64,000 nucleotides of DNA from Armatimonadota bacterium (lineage in GTDB: Bacteria > Sysuimicrobiota > Sysuimicrobiia > Sysuimicrobiales > Humicultoraceae), in assembly GCA_031081715.1 (NCBI GenBank), contig JAVHMA010000003.1, positions 1-64,000 on the forward strand, in the 5' to 3' direction. Positions within the stretch are counted from its first letter, which is position 1. Each line of letters begins with the position of its first letter. The notes beneath the pieces were generated by a model that saw nothing but the letters and a program-made list of their open reading frames with translations, was not told the DNA's origin and did no database searches. Positions 17,812 to 26,354 of this stretch are shown here, piece by piece. The position numbers and the translations under genes were made by a program.

Positions 17812-18393
17812 TCAGCCGTGGAGATCGGACGGCCGGTCCACATCCGCGGCAGCCTCCTCGGGCAGCGAGATGATCACCGCGTCCGCGGCGTGAGCCTCGA
17901 CGACCGCGCGCGCGCCGCGGTCCCCGTGCAGGGCGAGTAGCTCGGGGAACACGGCGCGCGCGAAGTACACCGGCGGCCCCACGACGCCACGCGCACGCGA
18001 CGCCGCGACGAGGGCGTCCGCGGCCCGCGCGATCAGGCTGTCGATGACCGCCGCGGTCACGAACGGCTGGTCGCCCAGCAGGATCACCGCGCCGTCCGCC
18101 TCGGGCGCCACGACGCGGATGCCGACCCGCAGCGAGCTCGCGATGCCCTCGCGATGGTCGGGGTTGTGCACGACCCGCACCGGCAGGTCGGCCAGGAGCG
18201 GCGCATAGAGGGGCGCGTCGGCACCGAGCACCACCACGACCTCCCGGCAGCGGGAGGCGAGCGCCGCCCGCGCCACCCGGCGCAACATGGCCTCGCCGTC
18301 GATCGCCAGCGCGAGCTTCGGCCGCCCCATGCGCGTGCTGCTGCCGGCGGCCAGGACGACCGCGCAGACGCGCGCCGCTCGCGGCGGTGTCAT
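17812..18393 (-). CDS. mocA: MocA-like molybdenum cofactor cytidylyltransferase
   Basis: This 193-residue cytoplasmic enzyme transfers CMP from CTP to molybdopterin, making the cytosine dinucleotide cofactor used by xanthine-oxidase-family enzymes. The nucleotide-binding N-terminus is VVLAAGSSTRMGRPKLAL, the MobA/MocA glycosyltransferase-like motif. LLGDQPFVTAAVID carries the metal aspartate, and GPPVYF contributes to the cofactor site. Its ATG overlaps the XdhC stop in an ATGA. It is last in the run FAD subunit, MoxR, VWA, XdhC, MocA, which is exactly the company a molybdenum-hydroxylase cofactor enzyme keeps. It probably serves all three molybdenum hydroxylases in the window. Guanylyl transfer is less likely given that association. 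Confidence 0.88.
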   Translation of the reverse strand: MTPPRAARVCAVVLAAGSSTRMGRPKLALAIDGEAMLRRVARAALASRCREVVVVLGADAPLYAPLLADLPVRVVHNPDHREGIASSLRVGIRVVAPEADGAVILLGDQPFVTAAVIDSLIARAADALVAASRARGVVGPPVYFARAVFPELLALHGDRGARAVVEAHAADAVIISLPEEAAADVDRPSDLHG

Positions 18394-19562
18394 CCTCGCC
18401 CGGCGGAGGCAGGAGGCGGCGTCGCGGGTGTCTGGTCGGGCGCCTGGTCAAGCGCTTCGTGGATGGGCCCGCGGCGGTCGCGCAGCAGGCCGCCAGGCCG
18501 GCCGCGCGCGACGGCCAGGATCTCGGCGAGCGCCGCGAGTGCGATCTCCTCCGGCGTCTCGCTACCGATGTCGAGGCCCACCGGCCCGTAGATCTGCCTG
18601 CGGCGCTCCGGCGAGATCACCACGCCCTCGGCCGCAAGCTCGCGCAGGATCTTCTCGGTCCGCGCGCGCGGGCCGAGCATCCCGAGGTAGGCGGCCGGCG
18701 TGGGGAGGAACGCGCGCAGCAGGTTGCGGTCGTGGATGTAGTTGTGCGTCATCACCAGCACGAAGGTGTGCGCGTCGGTGGGCACCATGCGGCCCGCGTC
18801 GGGGAACTCTGTGCGGACGAACGTCGCGCCCGGGAAGCGCTCGGCGGTCAGGAACGCCTCGCGCCGGTCCACGACCAGCACCCGCCAGCCGAGCTGGCCC
18901 GCCAGCCGGACGACCGGGATGGCATCGTGCCCGGCCCCGCACACGACCAGGCGGTAGGGCGGGTGGAGGACCTCGACGAACAGGCGCGCGGCGCGGCCCC
19001 GCACGGTCACCGGGTGGACGGCCGTGCGCAGCTCGCGCATCGCCTGACGCGCCAGGCGGTCGGCCTCGGCATCCAGCGCCGCCTCCCCGAGGGTGCCCTC
19101 GCGGCGGCCGTCCGGCCACACGAGCGCGCGGGCGCCCACCGGCCCGCCGTCACGCTCGACGACCGTCACGACCGCGACGGTCCCCTCGCTCGCGAGTGCC
19201 GCGCGGGCGGCCCGCCAGAACGGGTCGTCGCCGCGGGCCGGTTCGACGAACACCTCGATCGCCCCGTTGCACCCCAGGCCCAGCCCCCACACCGCGTCGT
19301 CGTCCGCGGTGAGGTCGTAGAGCATCAGGCGCGGGACGCCGGAGGCGAGCACCTCGGCGCCGACCACCGCGACGTCGCCCTCCAGGCACCCGCCGCTGAT
19401 GTTGCCGGCCTGCCGGCCGGACGGCGAGATGAGCAGGTGCGCGCCCGCGCGCCGGTAGGTGGACCCCCGCACGCCGATGATGGTGGCGAGCGCGGTCGCC
19501 TCGCCGGCCGCCGCGGCCTCGTCGAACGAGGCCAGGATGTCGGCCAGCTCCCTGCCGCTCAT
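18390..19562 (-). CDS. XdhC/CoxF family molybdenum hydroxylase maturation protein
   Basis: The protein has 390 residues. The N-terminal XdhC_CoxI region is visible as ADILASFDEA, ATIIGVRGSTYRRAGAHLLI and GNISGGCLEGDV (the Gly-Cys-Leu-Glu segment is conserved). The C-terminal part is a Rossmann-like XdhC_C domain (VVCGAGHDAIPVVRLAGQLG) ending in a helix, YGPVGLDIGSETPEEIALAA. The family binds molybdenum cofactor, promotes its sulfuration and inserts it into xanthine dehydrogenase or CO dehydrogenase-type enzymes. Both ends overlap neighbours by four bases (ATGA), so translation is coupled to the VWA gene upstream and mocA downstream. It is the only XdhC homologue in the window. Confidence 0.92.
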   Translation of the reverse strand: MSGRELADILASFDEAAAAGEATALATIIGVRGSTYRRAGAHLLISPSGRQAGNISGGCLEGDVAVVGAEVLASGVPRLMLYDLTADDDAVWGLGLGCNGAIEVFVEPARGDDPFWRAARAALASEGTVAVVTVVERDGGPVGARALVWPDGRREGTLGEAALDAEADRLARQAMRELRTAVHPVTVRGRAARLFVEVLHPPYRLVVCGAGHDAIPVVRLAGQLGWRVLVVDRREAFLTAERFPGATFVRTEFPDAGRMVPTDAHTFVLVMTHNYIHDRNLLRAFLPTPAAYLGMLGPRARTEKILRELAAEGVVISPERRRQIYGPVGLDIGSETPEEIALAALAEILAVARGRPGGLLRDRRGPIHEALDQAPDQTPATPPPASAGRG

Positions 19563-20656
19563 GAGGTGCGCGCCAGGTAGCGCTCGAGCCGGCGCAGGCT
19601 CTCCAGGTTGTGGGCGGGCGCGAACACGTCCACGTGGGGCAGCGCGACGCGCATGCCCTGGCAGATGGGCTCGTAGCCCGGGCTCGCGAGCAGCGGGTTC
19701 AGCCAGATCACGCGGCCCGCCCGACGCCGCAACTCGGCCATCGCCTCCTCCAGCACCTCGGCGTCGCCGGTGTCCCACCCGTCGCTGATGATGATGGCGA
19801 CGGTGCGGTGGTCCAGCGCCCCCGCGTGGCGGTCGAGGAACGCGCGGAGGCTACGCCCGATCTTGGTGCCGCCCGACCAGTCGGGCACCTGCCGCGCGAC
19901 CTCGTCGAGCGCGGCGCGCAGGTCGGTGCGGGCGAGGGAGCCCGTGACCTCCGACAGCCCGGTGCTGAAGACGAAGGTTTCCACGCGGCCGACCGCGTGC
20001 TGGAGCGCGTAGACGAACTGGATCAGGAAGCGGCTGTAGAGGTCCATCGAGCCGCTCACGTCGCAGAGCAGTACCACGCGCGTCTTGGTGATCTTGCGCT
20101 CGCGCCGCAGGATCTCGAGGATCTCGCCGCCCCGGCGCAGGCTGTGCCGGATGGTACGCCGCAGGTCCACCAGGTGGCCGCGCCGCGCGGCCCGCGTGCG
20201 GCGCGACAGCCGCGTCGCGACCCGGCGCGCGATCGCGAAGACGACCGCGGTGATCTCGTCGAGCTCGTCCGCGGAGAACGTGCTGAAGTCCTTGCGCGTG
20301 AGCACCTCGACCGGACTGTAGGCCGGCATGGACTCGCCGTCGGCGGCCGCCTCGCCCGCCTCCTCCCAGTCGAGCAGCGCGCGGTCGAGCGCCTGCTGGC
20401 CATCGGCCGCGGTCTCGCCCGGGGCGCGGCCGTCGGCGGGCTGCTCATCGCCGGTCGGCGGCATCCAGTACTCCCAGAACGCCGCGTCGAAGATGCGCTG
20501 CGCGTCCGGGCTCGAGGCGAGCACTGCCCGCAGGGCCAGGTACGCCTCGCGCCGGTCCGCCAGGTCCACGGCGTGCAGCGCGCGCAGGGCATCCGCCGCC
20601 TCCGCCGCGCCCACGGACAGCCCCCGGCGGCGCAGCAGGCGGCAGAAGCCCACCAC
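19559..20656 (-). CDS. CoxE-like von Willebrand factor A protein
   Basis: This protein of about 365 residues has a C-terminal VWA domain with the metal-ion-dependent adhesion motif DVSGSM (D199, S201, S203) and later SDGWDTGD. The N-terminal half is helical and CoxE-like. In CO dehydrogenase clusters CoxD (AAA ATPase) and CoxE work as a chaperone pair that completes the metal active site. Here the AAA partner is immediately upstream. The frame is open far upstream through the AAA gene on the same strand, so the start must be chosen: the GTG at 20656, 32 bases after the AAA stop, gives FCRLLRRRGLSVG near the N-terminus as in relatives. The stop overlaps the XdhC start by four bases. Confidence 0.87.
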   Translation of the reverse strand: MVGFCRLLRRRGLSVGAAEAADALRALHAVDLADRREAYLALRAVLASSPDAQRIFDAAFWEYWMPPTGDEQPADGRAPGETAADGQQALDRALLDWEEAGEAAADGESMPAYSPVEVLTRKDFSTFSADELDEITAVVFAIARRVATRLSRRTRAARRGHLVDLRRTIRHSLRRGGEILEILRRERKITKTRVVLLCDVSGSMDLYSRFLIQFVYALQHAVGRVETFVFSTGLSEVTGSLARTDLRAALDEVARQVPDWSGGTKIGRSLRAFLDRHAGALDHRTVAIIISDGWDTGDAEVLEEAMAELRRRAGRVIWLNPLLASPGYEPICQGMRVALPHVDVFAPAHNLESLRRLERYLARTS

Positions 20657-20688
20657 GTGGGCGACCAGGGTGCCCCGGCGCGGCCGGT

Positions 20689-21639
20689 CTAGCGCCGCGG
20701 CTGGAGCCGGTCGGCGATCCTCGCGACCGCTTCGCCGTTCCACGGCCGTCCCGCTCCCTCCAGGGTTCGGATGCCGTCCAGGATGCCGTCGAGCCACTGC
20801 CCGCGCACCGCGGCCGCATCGTCCTGGTGCTTGAAGAGCACACCCAGCGTCTCCTCGACCGCGGCGCGGTCGAGGTGCTCGCGGTGGAGCGCGATGAGCG
20901 CCGCGCTCCAGTCGAGGGTCTCGGCGACGCCCGGGGTCTTCTCCAGACGCACCCGCCGCACGAGCTGCATGAAGGCGCTGATCTGCTCCGCGAGGTGCGC
21001 GTCGATCCCCGGCACCTTGCGCTGGACGATCTCGAGCTCCTTGTCGAAGGTCGGGTAGTCGATCCACAGGTACAGGCAGCGCCGGCGCAGCGCGTCGCCG
21101 AGCTCCCGCGTCCGGTTGCTGGTCAGGACCACATAGGGGACGGTCGTGGCCGCCACCGTGCCGATCTCCGGGATGGAGACCTGGAAATCGGAGAGCACCT
21201 CGAGCAGGAACGCCTCGAACTCCTCGTCGGCGCGGTCGATCTCGTCCACCAGCAGCACCGGCGCCTGCGCCCGCGTGATCGCGTCGAGCAGCGGCCGCTT
21301 GAGCAGGAACGCCTCGCTGAAGATCTCGGCCTCGCGCTCCGCGACCGGCCGGTCGCTCCCCTCCATCAGCCGGATGTGGAGAAGCTGCTTCTGGTAGTTC
21401 CACTCGTACAGCGCGGTCGTCGCGTCCAGCCCCTCGTAGCACTGCAGGCGGATCAGGTCGGTCTCCAGCGCCCGCGCCATCACCTTGGCGACCTCGGTCT
21501 TGCCGACGCCCGCCGCGCCCTCGATGAGCAGCGGCTTGCGCAGCGCGATCGAGAGGTAGACGCTCGTCGCGATCGTGCGGTCGGCGATGTAGCCGCCGCG
21601 GGCGAGTAGCTCGTGAATGCGGGCAATCTCCGGATGCAT
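20689..21639 (-). CDS. MoxR/CoxD-type AAA+ ATPase
   Basis: This 316-residue AAA+ ATPase has Walker A GAAGVGKTE (41-49), Walker B VLLVDEIDRAD (about 127-137), sensor 1 LTSNRTRELG and an arginine finger region ALRRRCLYLWIDYP. The lid domain follows. In the MoxR family such proteins act as chaperones with a VWA partner; CoxD is required to form the functional metal cluster of CO dehydrogenase. The ATG at 21639 is preceded by GAGG and starts the conserved N-terminus; upstream in-frame sequence lacks homology. It sits 47 bases after the FAD subunit and before the VWA partner, matching coxM-coxD-coxE order. Confidence 0.93.
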   Translation of the reverse strand: MHPEIARIHELLARGGYIADRTIATSVYLSIALRKPLLIEGAAGVGKTEVAKVMARALETDLIRLQCYEGLDATTALYEWNYQKQLLHIRLMEGSDRPVAEREAEIFSEAFLLKRPLLDAITRAQAPVLLVDEIDRADEEFEAFLLEVLSDFQVSIPEIGTVAATTVPYVVLTSNRTRELGDALRRRCLYLWIDYPTFDKELEIVQRKVPGIDAHLAEQISAFMQLVRRVRLEKTPGVAETLDWSAALIALHREHLDRAAVEETLGVLFKHQDDAAAVRGQWLDGILDGIRTLEGAGRPWNGEAVARIADRLQPRR

Positions 21640-21686
21640 CCTCAACTCCGACGACGTCGTCGTGGCGCGCAGTCGCCCTGCGGGGC

Positions 21687-22574
21687 CTAGCGCCCTCCCC
21701 TGGCGCGGCCACGGGCACGCTCGACCGCCGCCGCCAGCGCGCGCCTCGTCATGACCCGCCCCAGGTGCAGACGGTACTCGGCGCTTGCGTGCGGGTCTTC
21801 GTTCGCGACGATACCGTCGGTGGCCAGCCGCGCGGCATCCGCGATCAACTCGTCGGTCGGCTCGCGGCCCACCAGCGCCGTCTCGACGCCGGTCGCCCGG
21901 TACGCCGCCGGCCCGACACCGGTCACGCCGACGCGCACATGTGCGCATCGCCCAGTCTCGTCGAGCCCGACCACCGCCGCCGCACCAGCGAGCGCAAAAC
22001 CTGACGCTGGGTTCGGCATCTTGTGGTACGCGCCGCCGACCCTCGTGCCCGATACCGGCAGACGAACCTCCGTCAGTAGTTCGCCGGGATCGGCAGCGGT
22101 CGTCATGATGCCTCGAAAGAACTCGCGCGCGGGCACCGTCCGATGACCGTCCGGGCCGTCCAGCGCGAACTCCGCGTCCAGCGCCAGCATCACCGCCGGG
22201 TAGTCCGCGGCCGGATCGCCGTGCACGAGTGCGCCGCCCAGGGTCCCCAGGTTGCGCACCTGCGGGTCACCAATCACGCCGGCGGTCTCCGCGAGGACCG
22301 GCGCGGCCCTGCGCACCGCCGGTGAGGACTCGATCATCCAATGGGTCGCCAGCGCCCCGATGATCAGCCAACCGTCACGCACGCGGATCTTACGCAGCGA
22401 CGCGATCCGGCCGATGTCCACGACGTGCGCGGGCTCCAGGAGCCTCAGCTTCATCATCGGCAACAGACTCTGCCCGCCGGCCAGCACCTTCGCGGCATCT
22501 CCGTACGCCCGCAGCAGCCGCAGGGCGGCCTGCACGGTGCGGGGACGATGATACGCGAACCCAGCTGGAATCAT
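21687..22574 (-). CDS. Molybdenum hydroxylase FAD subunit (CoxM-like), enzyme 1
   Basis: This 295-residue medium subunit of a xanthine-oxidase-family enzyme passes electrons from the iron-sulfur clusters to an acceptor through FAD. The FAD motifs are AGGQSLLPMMKLRLL (about residues 32-46) and NLGTLGGALVHGDPAADYP (about 107-125). The C-terminal CO_deh_flav_C domain ends EYRLHLGRVMTRRAL. Its presumed partners, the [2Fe-2S] and molybdopterin subunits, are on the opposite strand past the IclR gene (23517-26354), an unusual split of one enzyme over two divergent transcripts. It leads the maturation operon. The ATG at 22574 lies just inside the divergent promoter region. Confidence 0.92.
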   Translation of the reverse strand: MIPAGFAYHRPRTVQAALRLLRAYGDAAKVLAGGQSLLPMMKLRLLEPAHVVDIGRIASLRKIRVRDGWLIIGALATHWMIESSPAVRRAAPVLAETAGVIGDPQVRNLGTLGGALVHGDPAADYPAVMLALDAEFALDGPDGHRTVPAREFFRGIMTTAADPGELLTEVRLPVSGTRVGGAYHKMPNPASGFALAGAAAVVGLDETGRCAHVRVGVTGVGPAAYRATGVETALVGREPTDELIADAARLATDGIVANEDPHASAEYRLHLGRVMTRRALAAAVERARGRARGGR

Positions 22575-22638
22575 GGTGATGTGCCCGCCCCGGTTCTCCT
22601 TCGATCTCCACGGGGGAACGCCTCCGCCCGTGGTCGTG

Positions 22639-22668
22639 TTGACACAAGGTCCCCGACAGGGCCATTAT
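22639..22668 (+). promoter_or_regulatory. Putative sigma70-type promoter for the IclR-cox operon
   Basis: A perfect -35 TTGACA (22639-22644) and a CATTAT -10 (22663-22668) are separated by 18 bases. Transcription would start near 22675, about 50 bases before the IclR ATG and directly upstream of the palindrome at 22686-22698. This is one of the few clear consensus promoters in a very GC-rich window. Confidence 0.55.
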
Positions 22669-22685
22669 AGAGCCATCTCGATCCT

Positions 22686-22698
22686 GAAACAAAGTTTC
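22686..22698. promoter_or_regulatory. Palindromic operator GAAAC-AAA-GTTTC, likely IclR-family site
   Basis: The perfect inverted repeat GAAACAAAGTTTC lies in the 151-base gap between the divergent FAD-subunit gene and the iclR gene, just downstream of the predicted start of transcription. Its shape, TGAAAC-N3-GTTTC, resembles boxes of the IclR family such as the KdgR box (TGAAAC...GTTTCA). Binding by the adjacent regulator is inferred. Confidence 0.55.
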
Positions 22699-22725
22699 TC
22701 TATCCTGGGAGGGTATCGACCTCCA

Positions 22726-23520
22726 ATGCCGCAGGCACCCTGGGCGGCCGTCCTCGAGGCCCTCGCGGGCACTGCCGACGGTCTGACCGTGAGCGAACTG
22801 GCTGAGCGGCTCGCGACCCACCGGGGCGTCGTCTCCCGAACCCTCAGCACCTTGATCGCGCTGGACTACGTGCGTGCGAACGCCGCGGCCCGTCGGTACA
22901 CGCTCGGCCCGTCGCTTGTCGCCCTCGCGTTCCGCTTCGCCGACATGACGGGGTTCCCAGGCGTGTGTCAGCCCGTGCTCCAGGACCTGGCGGACGCGAC
23001 CGGTGAGCTCGTGCAACTGGCGGTGGCAGAGCGCCATCGCGTGCTCTTCATTGCCAAGGCCGAGGGGCGCGAGCAGCGCATCCGCATGGCCTCCCTCGTG
23101 GGCCAGACGCCGCCGCTGCACGCGACGGCTGCCGGCAAGCTCTATCTAGCCAGCTTGCCGGAGGACGAAGCGCTGGAGATCGCCGCCGGGGCCGGACTGC
23201 GCTCCTTCACCCGTCGCACGATCACCACACTGGCGCGGCTCCGGCGCGAACTGCGCGCCGTGCGACGGCGCGGGTTCGCGACCGTCGAGGAAGAACTGTT
23301 CGACGGCGCCGGTGCGGTCGGGGTCCCCATTCGGCTGGCGCGGCAGGGCGGCCGCGTCGTCGGCGCCGTCGTGCTGTCCGGACCGACATTCCGGCTCCCC
23401 GCGGCGCGGAAGCGCGAGAGTGTACCGCTGCTCCTAACCGCGGCCGACCGGATGAGCCGTCTGTGGCCGCTTCACGCACCCGAAGACGTGTCCGCGGCGG
23501 CCGTCTGGAACCGGCGGTGA
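22726..23520 (+). CDS. IclR family transcriptional regulator
   Basis: This 264-residue regulator has an N-terminal winged helix-turn-helix (LTVSELAERLATHRGVVSRT, about residues 22-45) and a C-terminal IclR effector domain with ELVQLAVAERHRVLFIAKAE, PPLHATAAGKLYLA and RRRGFATVEEELFDGAGAVG. IclR proteins bind small organic acids or ring-derived metabolites and control neighbouring catabolic operons. The ATG at 22726 is chosen because it starts just ahead of the DNA-binding domain and has GGGAGGG upstream. The frame is open further upstream but that stretch contains the promoter. The gene is first in the plus operon, overlapping the [2Fe-2S] subunit by four bases. It probably controls both this operon and the divergent cox maturation operon through the palindrome at 22686-22698. 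Confidence 0.93.
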   Translation: MPQAPWAAVLEALAGTADGLTVSELAERLATHRGVVSRTLSTLIALDYVRANAAARRYTLGPSLVALAFRFADMTGFPGVCQPVLQDLADATGELVQLAVAERHRVLFIAKAEGREQRIRMASLVGQTPPLHATAAGKLYLASLPEDEALEIAAGAGLRSFTRRTITTLARLRRELRAVRRRGFATVEEELFDGAGAVGVPIRLARQGGRVVGAVVLSGPTFRLPAARKRESVPLLLTAADRMSRLWPLHAPEDVSAAAVWNRR

Positions 23521-24038
23521 GTCGCGGCCGACCGCAGACGCTCATGCTCCCGCGGACGCGCCGGGTTCGAGTTGCCCTCGACGTCAACGGCCGTCGGCAT
23601 GTGCTCCAGATCCCCCCCCACCACACGCTTCTCGATCTGCTGCGCGCGCATCTCGGACTGCTCGGCACCAAAGAGTCCTGTGGCGAAGGCGTCTGCGGCG
23701 CGTGCACGGTCTTGCTCGATGGCCGGCCCATCAACGCCTGTGTGATGCTCGGGGCGTCGGCCCATGGCCGGTCGGTGACCACAGTCGAGGGGCTGAGCCA
23801 GGATGGGACGCTGCACCCGCTGCAACTGGCGTTCGTCGAGTGTGGCGCTATCCAGTGCGGGTACTGCACACCGGGCATGCTGCTCTCGGCCAAGGCGCTC
23901 CTCGACGTGTGCCCAGCCCCAAGCGACGAGCAGATCCGACAGAGCCTCTCGGGGAACCTCTGCCGCTGCACGGGGTTCGTCAAGATCATCGACGCGGTCC
24001 GCCTGGCCGCCCGACGGCTCGCCGCGGGGAGCGGGTAG
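23517..24038 (+). CDS. Molybdenum hydroxylase [2Fe-2S] subunit (CoxS-like), enzyme 1
   Basis: This small subunit of about 173 residues carries two [2Fe-2S] clusters. The plant-ferredoxin-type site is CGEGVCGACTVLLDG with an earlier LGLLGTKESCGEG loop. The second, helical-domain site is CGYCTPGM plus CRCTG near the C-terminus. It relays electrons from the molybdenum centre to FAD. I take the GTG at 23517, which overlaps the IclR stop as GTGA. The alternative ATG at 23544 gives 164 residues, nearer the family norm, but has no ribosome site. The molybdopterin subunit follows after three bases. Confidence 0.92.
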   Translation: MSRGRPQTLMLPRTRRVRVALDVNGRRHVLQIPPHHTLLDLLRAHLGLLGTKESCGEGVCGACTVLLDGRPINACVMLGASAHGRSVTTVEGLSQDGTLHPLQLAFVECGAIQCGYCTPGMLLSAKALLDVCPAPSDEQIRQSLSGNLCRCTGFVKIIDAVRLAARRLAAGSG

Positions 24039-24041
24039 CAC

Positions 24042-26354
24042 ATGGCGGCGGCGACAGACGGGCTGAGGAGCCCCGCGGGCCCGCTGATCGGGCGCTCGGT
24101 GCCGCGCCTGGACGGCTTTCACAAGGCGACCGGCCGCTTCGCCTACGGCACCGACGTCGTGGTCGCGGGCATGCTGCATGGCCGCGTTGCGCGAAGTCCC
24201 TACCCTCACGCCAGGATTCGCGCTATCGACACGTCGGCCGCGCTGGCCACACCGGGAGTCGTGGCAGTGGTCACCGGTCGCGATCTACCCGAACGACGCT
24301 TCGGCGCCCTTGTCAAAGACGAGACGGTGTTGGCCGTCGACGTCGTGCGCTACGTCGGGCAGCCCGTGGCCGCGGTGGCGGCCCTCGCCGTCGAGGCGGC
24401 GATCGAAGCGGCGGCGCGCATCGCCGTCGAGTACGACCCCCTTCCCGCGGTCGACACCCCCGAGGCCGCGCTGCGGGCGGGTGCGCCCCTGGTCCACGAG
24501 GCGTGGACGACGTATGTGGCACATCCTCAACTGATCCGAGCCGGCAACGTCTGCGGCGCCGCCACGATCGCCAAGGGCGACCCGTCGCGGGGTCTGGCTG
24601 ACGCCGATCATGTCTTCGAGGACGTCTTCACGACCGAGCCGGTCCACCAAGCGTATCTCGAGCCTCGCGTGGCCATCGCGGCCTGGGAGCCGCCCGGAGT
24701 CCTCACGGTGCACTCGAACACCCAACTGCCGTTCGAGGCTCAGACGGTGCTGGCTGACCTGCTCGGGATCCCCCCCGGACGCGTCCGCGTCATCACGACG
24801 GGGATCGGCGGCGCGTTCGGTGGCAAGCTCCGTGTCGGCGTGGAACACATCGCGGCCGTGCTGGCGCAGCGCGTCGGTCGGCCCGTGCGGATCGTCCTCA
24901 CGATGGCAGAAGAGTTCGCCGCCGCGTACCCGCGGCACGCGATGCGCATTACGCTGCGCACCGGCGTGCGACGCGACGGCACGATCGTGGCCAAGGAGGC
25001 ACACGCGTTGCTGGACGCGGGCGCCTTTGGCGGCTCGAGCCCCGGGCTCCCGTCGGTCGCGACGCTCGTGCTCGCCGGACCGTATCGCATTCCCCACCTG
25101 TCGATCGAGGCCACATCGGTCTACACCCACAAGCAGAACTTCGGTTCGTACCGCGCGCCGACCGGACCACAGTGTGCGTTCGCCGTCGAGTCGCAGATGG
25201 ACATGATCGCGCGGCGCCTCCGTCTCGACCCGCTGGAGTTTCGGCTGCGGAATATCGTGCGGGACGGCGACGAGGGACCCTCCGGGCAGGTGTTCGGCAA
25301 GGTCAGTCTGGAAGCGGCGCTCCGGAAGGCGGCCGCCGCGATCGGCTGGGGCCACCGCAGGCAGCCGCATCACGGCAAGGGGTTGGCGTGCAGCTGGTGG
25401 ACGACGACCGGTGGCCCCTCTGCCGTGTACGCGAGGTTGCATGCCGACGGGACGGCGACGCTCGCGACGGGCTGCGCCGAGATTGGCACCGGTGCCCTCA
25501 CCGCCGTTGCGCAGATCTTTGCCGACGACCTCGGACTGCCGGTCGAGAACGTCACGCTCATCAGCGCCGACACCCTCGCGACCCCGTACGATCACGGGGC
25601 CCAGGGGAGCCGGTCCACGTTCGCCGTCGGGAACGCCGCGCGCGCTGCGGCTGCGGACATCCGGCGACAGGTCCTGGGGCTGGCCGCCGAGGTCTTGGAA
25701 GCCAGGGTCTCGGACCTGGGCCTGCGCGATGGCAGGGTGTACGTGCGGGGCACGCCCTCTCGACAGGTGGAACTGGGCGATGTCGTCAGGCTAGCGATGC
25801 AGCGGCATGGCGGCCTCGTGTCCAGCGGCACCTTCGTTGCTCCGGCGACCCCGTACAAGACCGACTGTGTCAGCGGGCACTTCTATCCAGCGTTCCACGC
25901 GCCGAGTTTCCACGCCCACGCAGCCGAGGTGGTGGTGGATCCCGAGACCGGTACCGTGCGGGCGCTGCGGTACGTGGTCGCACAAGACGTGGGGAAAGCG
26001 ATCAACCCCCGCCTGATCGAGGGCCAGATCGAGGGTGGCGTGGTGCAGGGCCTGGGACAGGCGCTGCGGGAGCGCATTGCCTACCAGGGCGCCTATCCGC
26101 TGGTCCACAACTTCAGCGACTACGCGCTCCCTCGATGTGGCGATGTGCCCCAGATCACCAGCATCCTCATCGAGGAACCCAGCGATAGCGGCCCGCACGG
26201 TGCGCGCGGCGTGGGCGAGCCGCCGATCATCACGCCGCCCGCCGCCATCGCGAACGCCGTGCACGACGCGGTCGGCGCGCGGGTCACCGACCTGCCGCTG
26301 TCGCCGGAGCGCGTGCTGCGTGCCATGCGAGGCCGACTGGAGGGAGCGGCGTAA
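24042..26354 (+). CDS. Molybdenum hydroxylase large subunit (CoxL/XdhA-like), enzyme 1
   Basis: This 770-residue molybdopterin subunit of the xanthine-oxidase family begins with the aldehyde-oxidase hammerhead domain (GRSVPRLDGFHKATGRFAYG). The cofactor-binding motif GGIGGAFGGKL is at about residue 256, and the conserved C-terminal GARGVGEPPIITPPAAIAN holds the catalytic glutamate. The active-site loop reads SYRAPTGPQ, unlike CO dehydrogenase form I (AYRCSFR) or form II (AYRGAGR), so it is not a CO dehydrogenase. Such enzymes hydroxylate N-heterocycles, aldehydes or purines with water. Its stop TAA shares a base with the ATG of the RedY-like gene, and a flavin oxygenase follows, consistent with hydroxylation then ring attack on a heterocycle. 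Substrate unknown. Confidence 0.93.
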   Translation: MAAATDGLRSPAGPLIGRSVPRLDGFHKATGRFAYGTDVVVAGMLHGRVARSPYPHARIRAIDTSAALATPGVVAVVTGRDLPERRFGALVKDETVLAVDVVRYVGQPVAAVAALAVEAAIEAAARIAVEYDPLPAVDTPEAALRAGAPLVHEAWTTYVAHPQLIRAGNVCGAATIAKGDPSRGLADADHVFEDVFTTEPVHQAYLEPRVAIAAWEPPGVLTVHSNTQLPFEAQTVLADLLGIPPGRVRVITTGIGGAFGGKLRVGVEHIAAVLAQRVGRPVRIVLTMAEEFAAAYPRHAMRITLRTGVRRDGTIVAKEAHALLDAGAFGGSSPGLPSVATLVLAGPYRIPHLSIEATSVYTHKQNFGSYRAPTGPQCAFAVESQMDMIARRLRLDPLEFRLRNIVRDGDEGPSGQVFGKVSLEAALRKAAAAIGWGHRRQPHHGKGLACSWWTTTGGPSAVYARLHADGTATLATGCAEIGTGALTAVAQIFADDLGLPVENVTLISADTLATPYDHGAQGSRSTFAVGNAARAAAADIRRQVLGLAAEVLEARVSDLGLRDGRVYVRGTPSRQVELGDVVRLAMQRHGGLVSSGTFVAPATPYKTDCVSGHFYPAFHAPSFHAHAAEVVVDPETGTVRALRYVVAQDVGKAINPRLIEGQIEGGVVQGLGQALRERIAYQGAYPLVHNFSDYALPRCGDVPQITSILIEEPSDSGPHGARGVGEPPIITPPAAIANAVHDAVGARVTDLPLSPERVLRAMRGRLEGAA

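Noticed and set aside
19559-21718. A single 719-residue AAA-VWA fusion protein
   Set aside because: The VWA frame is open through the upstream gene, but the AAA domain is in a different frame with its own stop at 20689, so these are two genes.
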